Below, in pieces: positions 29,253 through 37,785 of a stretch of 56,228 bases of DNA (within the stretch, counting starts at the first letter, position 1; every line of letters begins with the position of its first letter). Location: NCBI RefSeq assembly GCF_938030145.1, contig NZ_CALHGM010000038.1, forward strand, positions 1-56,228, read 5' to 3'. The notes beneath the pieces are model-generated. The model was given only the letters and a program-made list of their open reading frames with translations, was not told the DNA's origin and did not search any database. This DNA is from an uncultured Campylobacter sp. (lineage in GTDB: Bacteria; Campylobacterota; Campylobacteria; Campylobacterales; Campylobacteraceae). The position numbers were made by a program, and so were the translations under genes.

Positions 29253-29816
29253 ATGCAAAAAGCCTTTTTTAATTCGCCCATTGGAATGTTTGAAATTTGG
29301 GATGATGAGATCGGGATCTGCAGTATCGACTGGGTCAAAAGCTCTGCCTGCAGTCCCAATGATGAGATCTTTAAAAAACACGACGCAGAGCCTAAATTAG
29401 GCTTTGTGCGTGCAGCGGACGATAAAGGACGCGATTTAAGGCTTAGCGATTTAAGAAAGAATTTAGCTCTTTGCACCGACGAGCTTGGCGCCTATTTTAG
29501 GGGCGAGCTTGAGAGCTTTAGCGTTAAACTGAGCCAAAATGGCACGCAGTTTCAAAAGTCCGTGTGGAGCGCGCTTTTAGAGATCCCTTACGGCGAGGTC
29601 GTAACATACGGCGAGCTAGCTCGGGCTATCGGCAGACCGCACGCAAGCCGCGCAGTAGGCAGCGCAAATGGCAAAAACAAGATCCCAATCATCGTGCCGT
29701 GCCACCGCGTCGTAGCTTCGGGCGGGCTCGGCGGATACAGCGGCGCGGGCGGCGTAGCGACCAAAGCGTGGCTACTAAACTTTGAAAGAGAAAATTTAGC
29801 CAAATTTGGCAAGTAA
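29253..29816 (+). CDS. ogt: Methylated-DNA--protein-cysteine methyltransferase
   Basis: A 187-residue DNA repair protein that removes alkyl groups from O6-alkylguanine by transfer to its own cysteine. The active-site PCHRVV motif lies near residues 149-154. It is preceded by the DNA-binding helix region (FQKSVWSALLEIPYGEVVTYGELA), with RAVGSANGKN, and followed by GGLGGYSGA. GAAAGGA is 6 bp before the ATG. The N-terminal domain is a little longer than in the shortest family members. It has about 140 bp of AT-rich spacer upstream and over 1 kb of repeat-filled spacer downstream. Confidence 0.95.
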   Translation: MQKAFFNSPIGMFEIWDDEIGICSIDWVKSSACSPNDEIFKKHDAEPKLGFVRAADDKGRDLRLSDLRKNLALCTDELGAYFRGELESFSVKLSQNGTQFQKSVWSALLEIPYGEVVTYGELARAIGRPHASRAVGSANGKNKIPIIVPCHRVVASGGLGGYSGAGGVATKAWLLNFERENLAKFGK

Positions 29817-30872
29817 AATTCGATTAAATTCTGCCTTGCAAGCACGGCGCTGATTTTAAAATTTTACCGCGCGACGCTGCGAAATTTCATAAAGCGATTT
29901 TGTAAATTTATAGTTTTTACAGCAATTGAAATATTTAAAATTTAGCAAGGAGCCTGCTAAGCCGGCTTTCAAGTCCTAACTTTAAATTTATCGCGCCGCA
30001 GACATTTGCTATGAGCGGTTGAAATTTTTCGCAGTGATAAATTTAGCCTCGCGAAATTCCGCGCTGAAGTCCTTCGATAAATTTTCATCTTGCGTGCATT
30101 TTGTGCAGCAGCGCGTAAGGCAGCAAAAATTTTGCAGCCCCCTTCGTGAAAATAGGCAAGGATAGCAAATTTTGAGGCGGAATTTTGCATAGCTTAAAAA
30201 TTCTGCGTCACCGCGCTGCAAGGTAAAATTCAACGACGCCGTATTAAGGCAAAGTAAAATTTAATTGCGCTTGCCGAAGCGGGGTAAAATTTCCACAGAA
30301 GCGGTAAGCGGGGCAGAATTTATCTCGGCGGTAACGTGACTAAGTAAAATTTTATAAATCCACGAAGCGGGCGGTATCCCAGCAGAAACGGCATTGTCCT
30401 AGCCAAGCTTCTTGCGTAAGCAGCGGGCGCGTCAAAGATAAAATTTTTCACGAAGACGGCAAAGTACAGCAGTATGCCGCTAGAGTCACCTGACGAAGAT
30501 GAAATTCTACGCAAAGAGAGCGAGATGAATTTTGCGCAAAGATCGCGCTATTTGCTGAAATTCGCGCAAAAGCAGTATTCTTTTAAAAAATTCCTAGCAG
30601 CGGTAGCGTTCGTTGTCAAAGCTCGCCTTTGAAGCGGTGGCGTTTTGCTAAGGCTTCTTGCGAAAGCGACGTTGCATAGCAAAGTAATTGTAAAAGCGGC
30701 GAGCGTGCTGTAGATAAAATTCTTAGCAAAAGCGGCGTAGCAGGGCAAAATTTCTACGTAAGACGCACGGCAAAGATAAAATTTGCCAAGCAGTTACGAG
30801 CGAAAACCCTGGCAAATTTGGCGAAGCTTGGCAGAATGCAGAAAATCTACGCAGCTTTACCAAATTCCTAAA
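29817..30872 (+). repeat. Gene-free 1-kb stretch of degenerate AAATTT-centred repeats
   Basis: No reading frame here looks real. From about 30246 to 30790 the sequence repeats a loose unit of the type GGCAAAGTAAAATTTnnnnnnGAAGCGG every 35-45 bases (for example near 30253, 30285, 30311, 30342, 30434, 30715 and 30775). The same unit style occurs inside the low-complexity inserts of neighbouring genes. Confidence 0.65.
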
Positions 30873-32051
30873 TTAGCCAAAATTTTCTATCAGATCGCTA
30901 AAAATTTTAGCTAAATTTTCGACGTCGCTAATCTCTACTCGTTCGTTGATCTGATGGATCGTGTCGTTTCGCACGCCAAACTCCGCTGTCTCCACGCCAA
31001 ACTCCGCGAAGTATCTCGCATCGCTCGTGCCGCCTGCGGTGTTTAGCTCGGCTGCTGCGCCACAGATCTTCTGCACGCTAGCGCTTAGTTTTTGCACGAT
31101 TTTGGAGTTTCGCTGAGTTAAAAAAGGCTTTGAGGAGCTTTTTAACGCAAGGTGTAGCGACGCGCCTGCTCGCAGCTGTGCGGTGCAGCTCATTTCTAGC
31201 TTGCCGCAGGATTCGCTTTCGCTGCACAGCGCATCTTTTGCATCTAACTCAAATAACCTCAGTACGTAGTTTCGCACATCTTCTAGTCCCAGCCCTACGC
31301 CGCCGCGGACGTTAAACATCACGCGTACGTCCTTGGGTGTTACGTTTACTACCTGCGAACCGCCGCGAATGTCGGTGATGACTATCTTGGCTGGAGCGAA
31401 ATCCTCGCTACCCGCGTCCAGATTATGCCCCGCGAGGCTTGCAAGCACCGGCGCTAAAATGTGGACAGGATTGATGCATTTATCTGGGTAGGCTGCGTGC
31501 CCGCCGATACCCGTGAGTGTGAGGACGCCGTTAATCGAGCCGCGACGGCCGATCTTAATGGTATCACCGAAGCGCACTTCGCATGTAGGCTCCGCAACGA
31601 TTGCGAAGTTGGGTAGGGCACTTTGCTCGCGCAATTTAGAGAGCATTTCGCGCGTGCCGTAGATGCCGTCACCCTCCTCATCGCTGGTTAGTAGTAGGCT
31701 TAGCGTGCCCTTAAAATCGTGTGCCGCCGCTAGCGCGCAGATTGCCGCTGCGATGCCGCTTTTCATATCCTGCGCGCCGCGCCCGTATAAAAAGCCGTCC
31801 ACTTCCACTGGCACAAACGGATCGCTCGCCCAGCCCTCGCCTGGCGGTACGACGTCGATGTGCCCGGCAAAGCACAGATGCGGACCCTGCCCGAAGCGCT
31901 TGGTAAAAATCGCGTTAGTTACGCCGTTTAGCTCGAATCTATCCTCGCTAAAGTCCGCCAGCAGCATCGAGACGTAGTTGAAAGCCCCGTCGTCGCTAGG
32001 TGTGAGCGAGCGGAATTTGATGAGCTCTTTTAGAATTTCAATCGGTTTCAT
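30873..32051 (-). CDS. dapE: Succinyl-diaminopimelate desuccinylase
   Basis: A 392-residue M20-family enzyme that releases succinate from N-succinyl-LL-diaminopimelate in the lysine/diaminopimelate pathway, supplying peptidoglycan. Metal-binding motifs are visible: FAGHIDVVPPG (H and D), GAQDMKSGIAA, SDEEGDGIYGT (the catalytic Glu pair) and a C-terminal NDTIHQINERV. GGTSDARYF is also characteristic. It is about 15-25 residues longer than usual, with the extra length near SESESCGKLEM. AAAGGA precedes the ATG. The upstream LysE-type gene ends 15 bp before it, so the two are probably co-transcribed. Confidence 0.95.
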   Translation of the reverse strand: MKPIEILKELIKFRSLTPSDDGAFNYVSMLLADFSEDRFELNGVTNAIFTKRFGQGPHLCFAGHIDVVPPGEGWASDPFVPVEVDGFLYGRGAQDMKSGIAAAICALAAAHDFKGTLSLLLTSDEEGDGIYGTREMLSKLREQSALPNFAIVAEPTCEVRFGDTIKIGRRGSINGVLTLTGIGGHAAYPDKCINPVHILAPVLASLAGHNLDAGSEDFAPAKIVITDIRGGSQVVNVTPKDVRVMFNVRGGVGLGLEDVRNYVLRLFELDAKDALCSESESCGKLEMSCTAQLRAGASLHLALKSSSKPFLTQRNSKIVQKLSASVQKICGAAAELNTAGGTSDARYFAEFGVETAEFGVRNDTIHQINERVEISDVENLAKIFSDLIENFG

Positions 32052-32066
32052 AAGCCATCCTTTGGT

Positions 32067-32663
32067 TTAAATTTTAGCGAAAATTATAGCGTATAAAAGC
32101 TTTAGTGCAAAAGATACCAAAATAAACGCCGAGATATATGCAAATGCCCGCACTGCTATGTTTGGAAGCTTGCTACGAGCTAGATATATAGCAAGCGGAA
32201 AAAGCGTGATCCAAGCTAAAATTCCGCTTACAAGCCCTGCAAGGGCAAGCGCAAAATCTGCTCGCGCGGTGCCGGCAGAGACGCTGAGCCAAAACATAAT
32301 GACGTATGGATTTAGTAAATTTATCAAAAAGCCTTTGCCGTAAAGCGCCGCACCCGAGCAAGCCTCGACGCTTGCAGACTGCACCGAGCGAGTCGCGCCA
32401 TGCCAGATCTTGTATGCCGTGTAGAGCAAAAAGCATGCGCCAAATACCGATATGCAGGCAAAAACGATCGGGATTTTGGCTAACTGCGATATACCAAACG
32501 CCGATAGCGCTAGATAGAGCATATCCGCGCTCATGGCGCCGAGGCCCAGGCACAGCGCCTTGGTGTAGCTTCGCAGCGCGTAGGACATCATCAGCACGTT
32601 TATCGGGCCGATCGGCACACTAACGCCCAGCCCCATCAAAATCCCTTGCACGAACGGTTGCAT
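32067..32663 (-). CDS. LysE-family amino-acid exporter
   Basis: A 198-residue membrane protein with about six helices. The N-terminal GLGVSVPIGPINVLMMSYAL holds the PxGP signature of the LysE/RhtB translocators, which export amino acids such as lysine or threonine from the cytoplasm. I chose the ATG at 32663 because AAGGAG lies 4 bp upstream; an in-frame ATG at 32684 has no such site. It is followed by dapE on the same strand, an interesting pairing of a diaminopimelate/lysine-pathway enzyme with a possible lysine exporter. Substrate not proven. Confidence 0.88.
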   Translation of the reverse strand: MQPFVQGILMGLGVSVPIGPINVLMMSYALRSYTKALCLGLGAMSADMLYLALSAFGISQLAKIPIVFACISVFGACFLLYTAYKIWHGATRSVQSASVEACSGAALYGKGFLINLLNPYVIMFWLSVSAGTARADFALALAGLVSGILAWITLFPLAIYLARSKLPNIAVRAFAYISAFILVSFALKLLYAIIFAKI

Positions 32664-33759
32664 CCCTCTCCTTGCATTCCCCAAACTGCTCTAAAATTTC
32701 GGCATGCGGCGCTGCGAAAAAACCTATGGACGCGGCTTTGCGAATAGATCGATGACGCACAGCTTCGCGAATGGATCAATCCTAAAATTCCGCGCGATCG
32801 CCGATCGGTTTTAAATTTAACGCAATCGCCGCCATACGCGCCTTAGCTTTGAAATTTTAAAGCGAGCGTTGTAGCGCGCTCGGCTTTGAAATTTTAGCAA
32901 GCACGGCTCGCGATACACCTGCTTACCGAGCCTTGGCTGGCTCTGAAATTCTAATGCCGAGCATTGCGTGCGCCAGGGCATTTAAATTTAACGCGTGCGG
33001 TTGCATGCGCCTCGGCTTTGAAATTTTGGCGAGCGCTTTGCACGGCACGCATGATCGACGAGCTTTAAATTAGCTTTTAAATTTTAACGCGCAATCACGG
33101 TTTAAATTTGCAGCTTAAATTTACGGCTAGAATTTTGCGAGGTAAAATCCGCCGTCTCGCCGCGTCGCTAAGTTTGCCGGGCTAAATTTTGCCCTGCAAA
33201 ATTTAGCCCGGCAAAAGGATTGGCGACGAACGGCGGCTCGCGCAAGTCGGTAAGTTTTAGTCGCGTAAATTTAAAGATCGCGGCGGTAAAATTTAGTCCG
33301 CCGAAATTTTATTTTGCGAAATTTCGCGTATCCGCGCTCATAAACGGCTCATGATCGCAGATAAAATTTTGCGAAGCGAAATTTCGCGCCTTAAAATTTT
33401 ATCCGTAAATTTTAAAATCCAGCCGCGCCGCTTGAAATTTAATCCTGCTTCTGCTTTAAATTTAGCTACGCATTTGAAATTTAGCCGCGCCCTCATTTTA
33501 AATTTTATCGGCTCGCCGTAAACCTACCCGCAAAACAGACGTATCGCGGAGCTGACCCTGCCGCGAGGCTAAACGCGCCGTAAATTTTATCGTTTTGCAG
33601 TGGAGCAAATTTTACACTGCAAAGCAAAAACCTGCGCGCCGCCGGATTAAATCCGCACCGCAGAGCAATTCCGCGTCGCAACAGGTTTCGCGAAAATCCG
33701 CGATGCAGGGGCTTTAAACAGTCTGCTTAGTAAAATTCCGCGATCGCAATAGCGCAAAT
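32664..33759 (-). repeat. Gene-free 1.1-kb stretch with palindromes and CTTTGAAATTTTA repeats
   Basis: No real gene is seen. Units of the form GGCTTTGAAATTTTRGCRAGCGC occur near 32845, 32882, 32939 (diverged) and 33012. Further right are a perfect 20-bp inverted repeat (33173-33215) and two copies of the palindrome GCGAAATTTCGC (33316 and 33376). A related CTTTGAAATTTTA...GAGCGTTG copy lies far away at 55569. Confidence 0.65.
33173..33215. repeat. Perfect 20-bp inverted repeat with 3-base loop
   Basis: Arms 33173-33192 and 33196-33215 are exact reverse complements separated by CCT. Each arm combines GCCGGGC with the AAATTT core. No T-run follows, and the nearest genes are over 500 bp away, so it is not an ordinary terminator. 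As RNA or as extruded DNA it would form a very stable hairpin. Confidence 0.85.
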
Positions 33760-33969
33760 TTAAAACGAAAAATCCCCCGTCGCGCCGTGCGACATGCTCT
33801 CATAAACCGCCTTGACATACTTGTCGCGCACCGCGCAATCTAGCAGCTTCTCGCACTCCAGGCAGCTGGTGAGGTTGTGCTCGGCTTGGCACGCTTGTAG
33901 CGCGGCCAAGCTTTTATCTAAAATTTCGTCGTAAACGTCGCGCGGCGCGCTGCTCTGGGTATCAGCCAT
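33760..33969 (-). CDS. Small conserved cysteine-motif protein
   Basis: A 69-residue protein of unknown function. Its centre has four cysteines (QACQ, SCLECEKLLDC), which could bind a metal, and the end is YVKAVYESMSHGATGDF. I recall a similar small protein after fbp in C. jejuni and relatives, so it is likely a real conserved gene. Its ATG overlaps the fbp stop codon as ATGA, pointing to translational coupling. The role cannot be assigned. Confidence 0.8.
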   Translation of the reverse strand: MADTQSSAPRDVYDEILDKSLAALQACQAEHNLTSCLECEKLLDCAVRDKYVKAVYESMSHGATGDFSF

Positions 33970-34817
33970 CAGTTTTTCCCGCCGTAAATTTCATGCATCT
34001 TCGCGATCTCGTACTTCGAGCCGAAAAAGCAAGGGGTGCTTTGGTGGATTTTTTCAATTTTAAGCTGTAAAAGCGAGCCGTTCGCGCCGTCGCTAGTGGC
34101 GCCTCCCGCGCGCTCGAAGATGAACGCAAACGGTAGCACTTCGAAGGTTACGCGAAGCTTGCCGCGCGGATGATCGCTGGTAGCGGGGTAGCTGAAAAGT
34201 CCGCCGCCTTTTAATAAAATTTGATGCAGGTCGCTTACCATCGCGCCGCTGTATCGCAGGCGGTAGCCCTCGTCAAACAGCGCTCGCACGAGCTTTCGGT
34301 GTGGTTCGCTCCAGCCCTTTTGCGTCGCACCGGTAGCGTTTAGCTTGCCTTTTTGCTGTAGGCGCAGGTCTTTTACGAAGCTAAATTTGCCCTCGCGATT
34401 TAGGCGGTAGAGCTTCGGCGCGTCCTCGCAAACGATCATCTCAAGGCGCGGTCCGTAGATGCAATAGATCGCCGCCTTTAAGTTTGCGGGCGAAATTTTA
34501 TCCTCGTAGATGCCAAATATCGAGCCCACGGCGAAATTTACGTCCACCAAGCTCGAGCCGTCGAGCGGATCGTAGGCGACGATTAGGCGCGCATCCTCTC
34601 GCAGCGTTAAAATTTCATCTTTCTCCTCGCTGATTAGGGCGCGCACGAGCGGATTTTTGCGAAATTCCGCCTCGATTATGGCGTCGCTTTTTACGTCGAG
34701 TTTGAGCTGCGTATCGCCCGTGCTGTTGTGGTGATCGGTGTAGCCGAAGTCCGCGTATTTCAGCTCCTCGGCGATTTGTAGCGCGATATTTTGGATTGAT
34801 TTTACGATCTCTTGCAT
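33969..34817 (-). CDS. fbp: Fructose-1,6-bisphosphatase, class I
   Basis: A 282-residue enzyme that hydrolyses fructose-1,6-bisphosphate to fructose-6-phosphate, the key gluconeogenic step in organisms that, like most Campylobacter, do not use glucose. The metal-binding YDPLDGSSLVDVN segment and the preceding ISEEKDE are clear. The substrate-binding RYSGAMVSDLHQIL and PRGKLRVTFEVLPFAFI segments follow. It is slightly shorter than the 330-residue E. coli enzyme, as is common in this phylum. mobB lies 10 bp upstream and the small cysteine protein overlaps downstream, giving a three-gene operon. Confidence 0.95.
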   Translation of the reverse strand: MQEIVKSIQNIALQIAEELKYADFGYTDHHNSTGDTQLKLDVKSDAIIEAEFRKNPLVRALISEEKDEILTLREDARLIVAYDPLDGSSLVDVNFAVGSIFGIYEDKISPANLKAAIYCIYGPRLEMIVCEDAPKLYRLNREGKFSFVKDLRLQQKGKLNATGATQKGWSEPHRKLVRALFDEGYRLRYSGAMVSDLHQILLKGGGLFSYPATSDHPRGKLRVTFEVLPFAFIFERAGGATSDGANGSLLQLKIEKIHQSTPCFFGSKYEIAKMHEIYGGKN

Positions 34818-34827
34818 TCTGATTCCT

Positions 34828-35316
34828 TTACATTTTTTTGGCGTTTTTTAAGATCCATTCACTGATACCCGCAGCGTCGTTGATGTCGAAATTTACGCGG
34901 CAAAGCTTATCCATCTGCTCGCCGCTTAAATTTGAAGCGATCGCGTCCGAAAATGGCAGATACGCCGGATCGATCCTGTCGCGAAACAGGCTTATACGCG
35001 GCAGCGGCAGCGTCTTTAGCCCCTCTACGAGCAGGATGTCAAATTCTCCGAGCATCCGCACGACCTCGTCGATTTGCATGCAGCGCTGCGAAAAATAGCT
35101 TGTCCGCGTCGGGCTCATCACGACGGTTTCAGCGCCGAGCTCGCTAAATTTGGCGCTGTCCTTGCCCTCTACGTCAAAGCGCGCCTTATCTCCCGGATCG
35201 TGCTTTACGATCGCAGTCCGAAGCCCGCTAGCGATAAAAATTTTAGCGATCTTGCAGATTAGCGTCGTTTTGCCGCTGTTGGAAGGGCCTGAAAATGCGA
35301 TAGCAAGTCTTTTCAT
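34828..35316 (-). CDS. mobB: Molybdopterin-guanine dinucleotide biosynthesis protein B
   Basis: A 162-residue GTP-binding protein that assists attachment of GMP to molybdopterin for molybdoenzymes. The P-loop GPSNSGKT lies at residues 10-17, and the family's VKHDPGDKARFDVEGKDS and LLVEGLKTLPLPRI segments are clear. I chose the ATG at 35316, which starts right before the nucleotide-binding strand; an ATG at 35376 would add 20 residues with no family counterpart. It heads the mobB-fbp operon, an arrangement I also recall from C. jejuni. Confidence 0.92.
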   Translation of the reverse strand: MKRLAIAFSGPSNSGKTTLICKIAKIFIASGLRTAIVKHDPGDKARFDVEGKDSAKFSELGAETVVMSPTRTSYFSQRCMQIDEVVRMLGEFDILLVEGLKTLPLPRISLFRDRIDPAYLPFSDAIASNLSGEQMDKLCRVNFDINDAAGISEWILKNAKKM

Positions 35317-35415
35317 TTTAAAATCCGGCTTTTTAAGATGAGCAGATTGTAGCGAATTTAGCCTTTTAAAAAGCAAAATTCGTTAAAATGCGCCTAAAAT
35401 TTCAAAGGAAGATCG

Positions 35416-35937
35416 ATGAAGAAATTTGATTTTAGCGGCGCGCTAAACGGCTTACTGAAGGGCGCGCTCCTAGCCGCGCTAGCGCTATTTTTAAACTCCT
35501 GCTCCGCAAACGATCCCCGTCACGATCCGCTTAAAAACGAGTTTCTTGCTTACACGCAAAAATTTGAATCGGTGCGCGCGGGCGATCGATATTTGGGAGT
35601 GGCGACCTATCTAAATCCCGTCGCGCCCGAGCTTAGAAACGCCGCGGAGGACGAGGTGTTTTTGCTCACCTCCTATCCTAAAGAGATTCAGATCTTCGCG
35701 GTGCAGATCAACGGCGCAAACGCAAACGTAGTGCCGCTGCACGACGGCGATCCGCTTTTGCAAAAGGAGCTTTTTAAGATCGCGTGGTCAAGCCGCTACA
35801 AGATCACCGCGCCTAAGAGCGATAAGGACGAGCTGGTGCTTAGCTACCGCACCTCAAATGGTCTGGGTGCCACGATGAAATTTCGTAAAATTTCAAAGTC
35901 GCTGTATTGGCAGCCGCAGATCGATCTGAAAGATTAA
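35416..35937 (+). CDS. Lipoprotein of unknown function
   Basis: A 173-residue protein with a lipoprotein signal: a hydrophobic stretch followed by LNSC, so lipidation at Cys29 is expected. The mature part (FLAYTQKFESVRAGDRYLGVATYLNP…) is unassigned beta-rich sequence. AAAGGA is 6 bp before the ATG. It is divergent from mobB, as is the small lipoprotein gene I recall at this place in C. jejuni. The next gene starts 10 bp after it. Envelope location is well supported; function is not. Confidence 0.85.
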   Translation: MKKFDFSGALNGLLKGALLAALALFLNSCSANDPRHDPLKNEFLAYTQKFESVRAGDRYLGVATYLNPVAPELRNAAEDEVFLLTSYPKEIQIFAVQINGANANVVPLHDGDPLLQKELFKIAWSSRYKITAPKSDKDELVLSYRTSNGLGATMKFRKISKSLYWQPQIDLKD

Positions 35938-35947
35938 AGGAGAGAGG

Positions 35948-36904
35948 GTGGGCTACGACATAAGCTATCACGCGATCGGCAAAGATGAAATTTCGCAGTG
36001 GTATTTTAAGCCGCTAAAGCTTGCGCAAAAGGGAGATTTTGAGGCTATCGCTAAAATCGCGCGCGAAGCGGGGATGGATGAATTTTATGTAGAAAAATAC
36101 ACGGACGGCTTCCGCTCGGCGCTGCAGTACGGCACAGGGGGCATTTTTAATAAAACGCACGGATTTCACCTCGCCGTGGCGCAGGGCTATTTTAGAGAGT
36201 ATTTTTACACGCGCGGCACGGCTTTTAGCTTTTTGGCGGAGCAAAGCTCTAAATTTAAAACCTATATAAGCGATTGGCGCGAGGTTTTGCCGGCGGAATT
36301 TTTAGCGGAATTTAACGGGCAGATCCGCAACGAGATCGTCGAGAATTACTGCTGCGGCGCGTATCTTAGCGCTGCTAGCGTGCAAAAGCTGCTGCGCGAT
36401 TATGAAGCGGGCGGCGAGGTTAAATCCTCCGTAGATAAGTTTTACGCGCAGAATTTGCCCGTGTTTTTAAAGGCGCTAAATTTGGCTCGCGAGCTTGGAG
36501 TAGGGCTACTTGAGGCTACCGAAGTGGTTGAGCCCAATCCGATCGATCTGAATAGGTCCGAGTCGTTTTCAAATCTTTTTAATTGCGATACTAAGGGCGC
36601 GCTGATCTACGCGGAAATCGCCGCACAGCAGATCGGCGAAGCGATGCAGCGAGATAAGGCAGGCGGAGGCGTTAGGATGGTCAGAGAGAATTTTACCTTG
36701 CGCAGCGCCAATGCGACGGGCGGCGGCAGTGCGACGGAAGCGGATGGCGGCGCAATGAAAGCAAGCGGCGGGAATTCCGTCCCGTGCAGCGGCGATACGA
36801 TAGAAGGCGGCGGCAAGAATTCCGCCGCTGAAGATCATGAAGACGCAACCTCCACAGGCGGCGAAAAGTCGCTTTTCGGCAAGATTAAAGGGCTTTTTAA
36901 ATAG
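35948..36904 (+). CDS. Protein of unknown function with Gly-rich C-terminal linker
   Basis: A 318-residue cytoplasmic-looking protein starting at a GTG with AAAGGAGAG about 6 bp upstream. Residues 1-235 look like a folded alpha-rich domain (begins MGYDISYHAIGKDEI). No signal peptide or catalytic motif is recognised. Residues about 240-305 are a Gly/Ala/Ser-rich linker whose DNA carries the GAATTCCG-type core seen in the low-complexity inserts of other genes. The end (SLFGKIKGLFK) is a short basic amphipathic helix. It probably belongs to the same transcript as the upstream lipoprotein. Confidence 0.65.
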   Translation: MGYDISYHAIGKDEISQWYFKPLKLAQKGDFEAIAKIAREAGMDEFYVEKYTDGFRSALQYGTGGIFNKTHGFHLAVAQGYFREYFYTRGTAFSFLAEQSSKFKTYISDWREVLPAEFLAEFNGQIRNEIVENYCCGAYLSAASVQKLLRDYEAGGEVKSSVDKFYAQNLPVFLKALNLARELGVGLLEATEVVEPNPIDLNRSESFSNLFNCDTKGALIYAEIAAQQIGEAMQRDKAGGGVRMVRENFTLRSANATGGGSATEADGGAMKASGGNSVPCSGDTIEGGGKNSAAEDHEDATSTGGEKSLFGKIKGLFK

Positions 36905-37296
36905 CAAATTTGATCGCTTTATTCCGCCGAAGCTCGCGCGGAGTTAAGGTCGTAAAATTAAATCATCTCACATCCGCAGACCCTGCGCGGTTAAATTTAG
37001 CTAAAACGGCGCGGCAAAGAGGCGTAGATTTAAAATTTAAAACTTGCCGAAATTTTAAAACGGTGGCTTGCATATCCGAAGTTACGAAATTTTAAAGCAT
37101 CGCAAATAGGTCGCAAAAGAGGCTAAATTTAAACCCGTCGCGGCCTTTGCGGAGGGTACATGCGAATAGCTTATCTGTTTAAATTCCATAGCCGAAAGTG
37201 CCCGATTTTGATTTCACGCCACTTAAAATTCTGCGCTCCGGCGCTAATTTAATCGCTCACAAAACGCCGCGATAAAATTTCAATAAATTTTAGATT
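36905..37296 (+). other. Non-coding AAATTT-rich spacer
   Basis: About 390 bp between the end of the unknown gene and a frameshifted small membrane gene. The one plus-strand frame (36910-37095) has no ribosome site or protein-like composition. Nothing else is recognised. Confidence 0.5.
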
Positions 37297-37538
37297 TTAA
37301 AGCTCGTCGCCCCAGAAATAAAGCTCGAAAAAAGCAACCGCAAAGATAAAAAAGACTATCAGCGCCGCGCCGCCCGCGCGGACGTAGCTATCGTCCCGCA
37401 CGCCGAATTGCACGCAATACGCAAACGCCATAAAAACAGGCAAGCCGCTAAATTTGCGGAGCGTTTCTTTTCGTCTTTCAATGACGATACGCACAAAACG
37501 GCGGCTAGCATGAGAACTACGGTCGCGATAATTTGCAT
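37297..37538 (-). pseudogene. Small three-helix membrane protein, frameshifted
   Basis: Two minus-strand frames join into one sensible protein of about 80 residues. The first part starts at an ATG at 37538 (AAAGG about 9 bp upstream) and reads a membrane helix (IIATVVLMLAAVLCVSSLKDE). The second frame supplies LRKFSGLPVFMAFAYCVQFG, then RAGGAALIVFFIFAVAFFEL and a GDEL end. Adding one A in the A-run at 37468-37471 connects them. The in-frame extension of the second frame to 37614 is not protein-like. Function unknown. The frameshift could be a real mutation or a sequence error. Confidence 0.55.
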
Positions 37539-37785
37539 GGCGCACTGCCTTTCGTGTAGGGCAGAAATAACCTTTGGCTAGCATCAAGAGATAAAATTTT
37601 GTCACTGAAACCAAAATAAATTCCGCACGATTTTATAGCGCATTGCCTATTCGCGCGGCAAAATTTCGCCGCTTTGATCTGCCCGTCTAGGCTCTTAGCG
37701 GGCAAATTTTGCGCTTTTGAGGCGACGGCTTTTAAAATTCCTCGCTCGCCGCCTCTTAAAATCATCCTCCAAGCCCGTCGCCAGC

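Noticed and set aside
29817..33759. Possible CRISPR array in the repeat-rich non-coding stretches
   Set aside because: Units are degenerate, of uneven spacing, and share an AT core without constant-length repeats or unique spacers; no cas genes are in the window.
36910..37095. 61-codon plus-strand frame after the unknown gene at 35948
   Set aside because: No ribosome site, no hydrophobic or domain pattern, and full of AAATTT words.
37297..37614. 105-codon minus-strand frame taken as a complete gene
   Set aside because: Its first 45 codons are not protein-like; the better explanation is a frameshifted gene starting at 37538.
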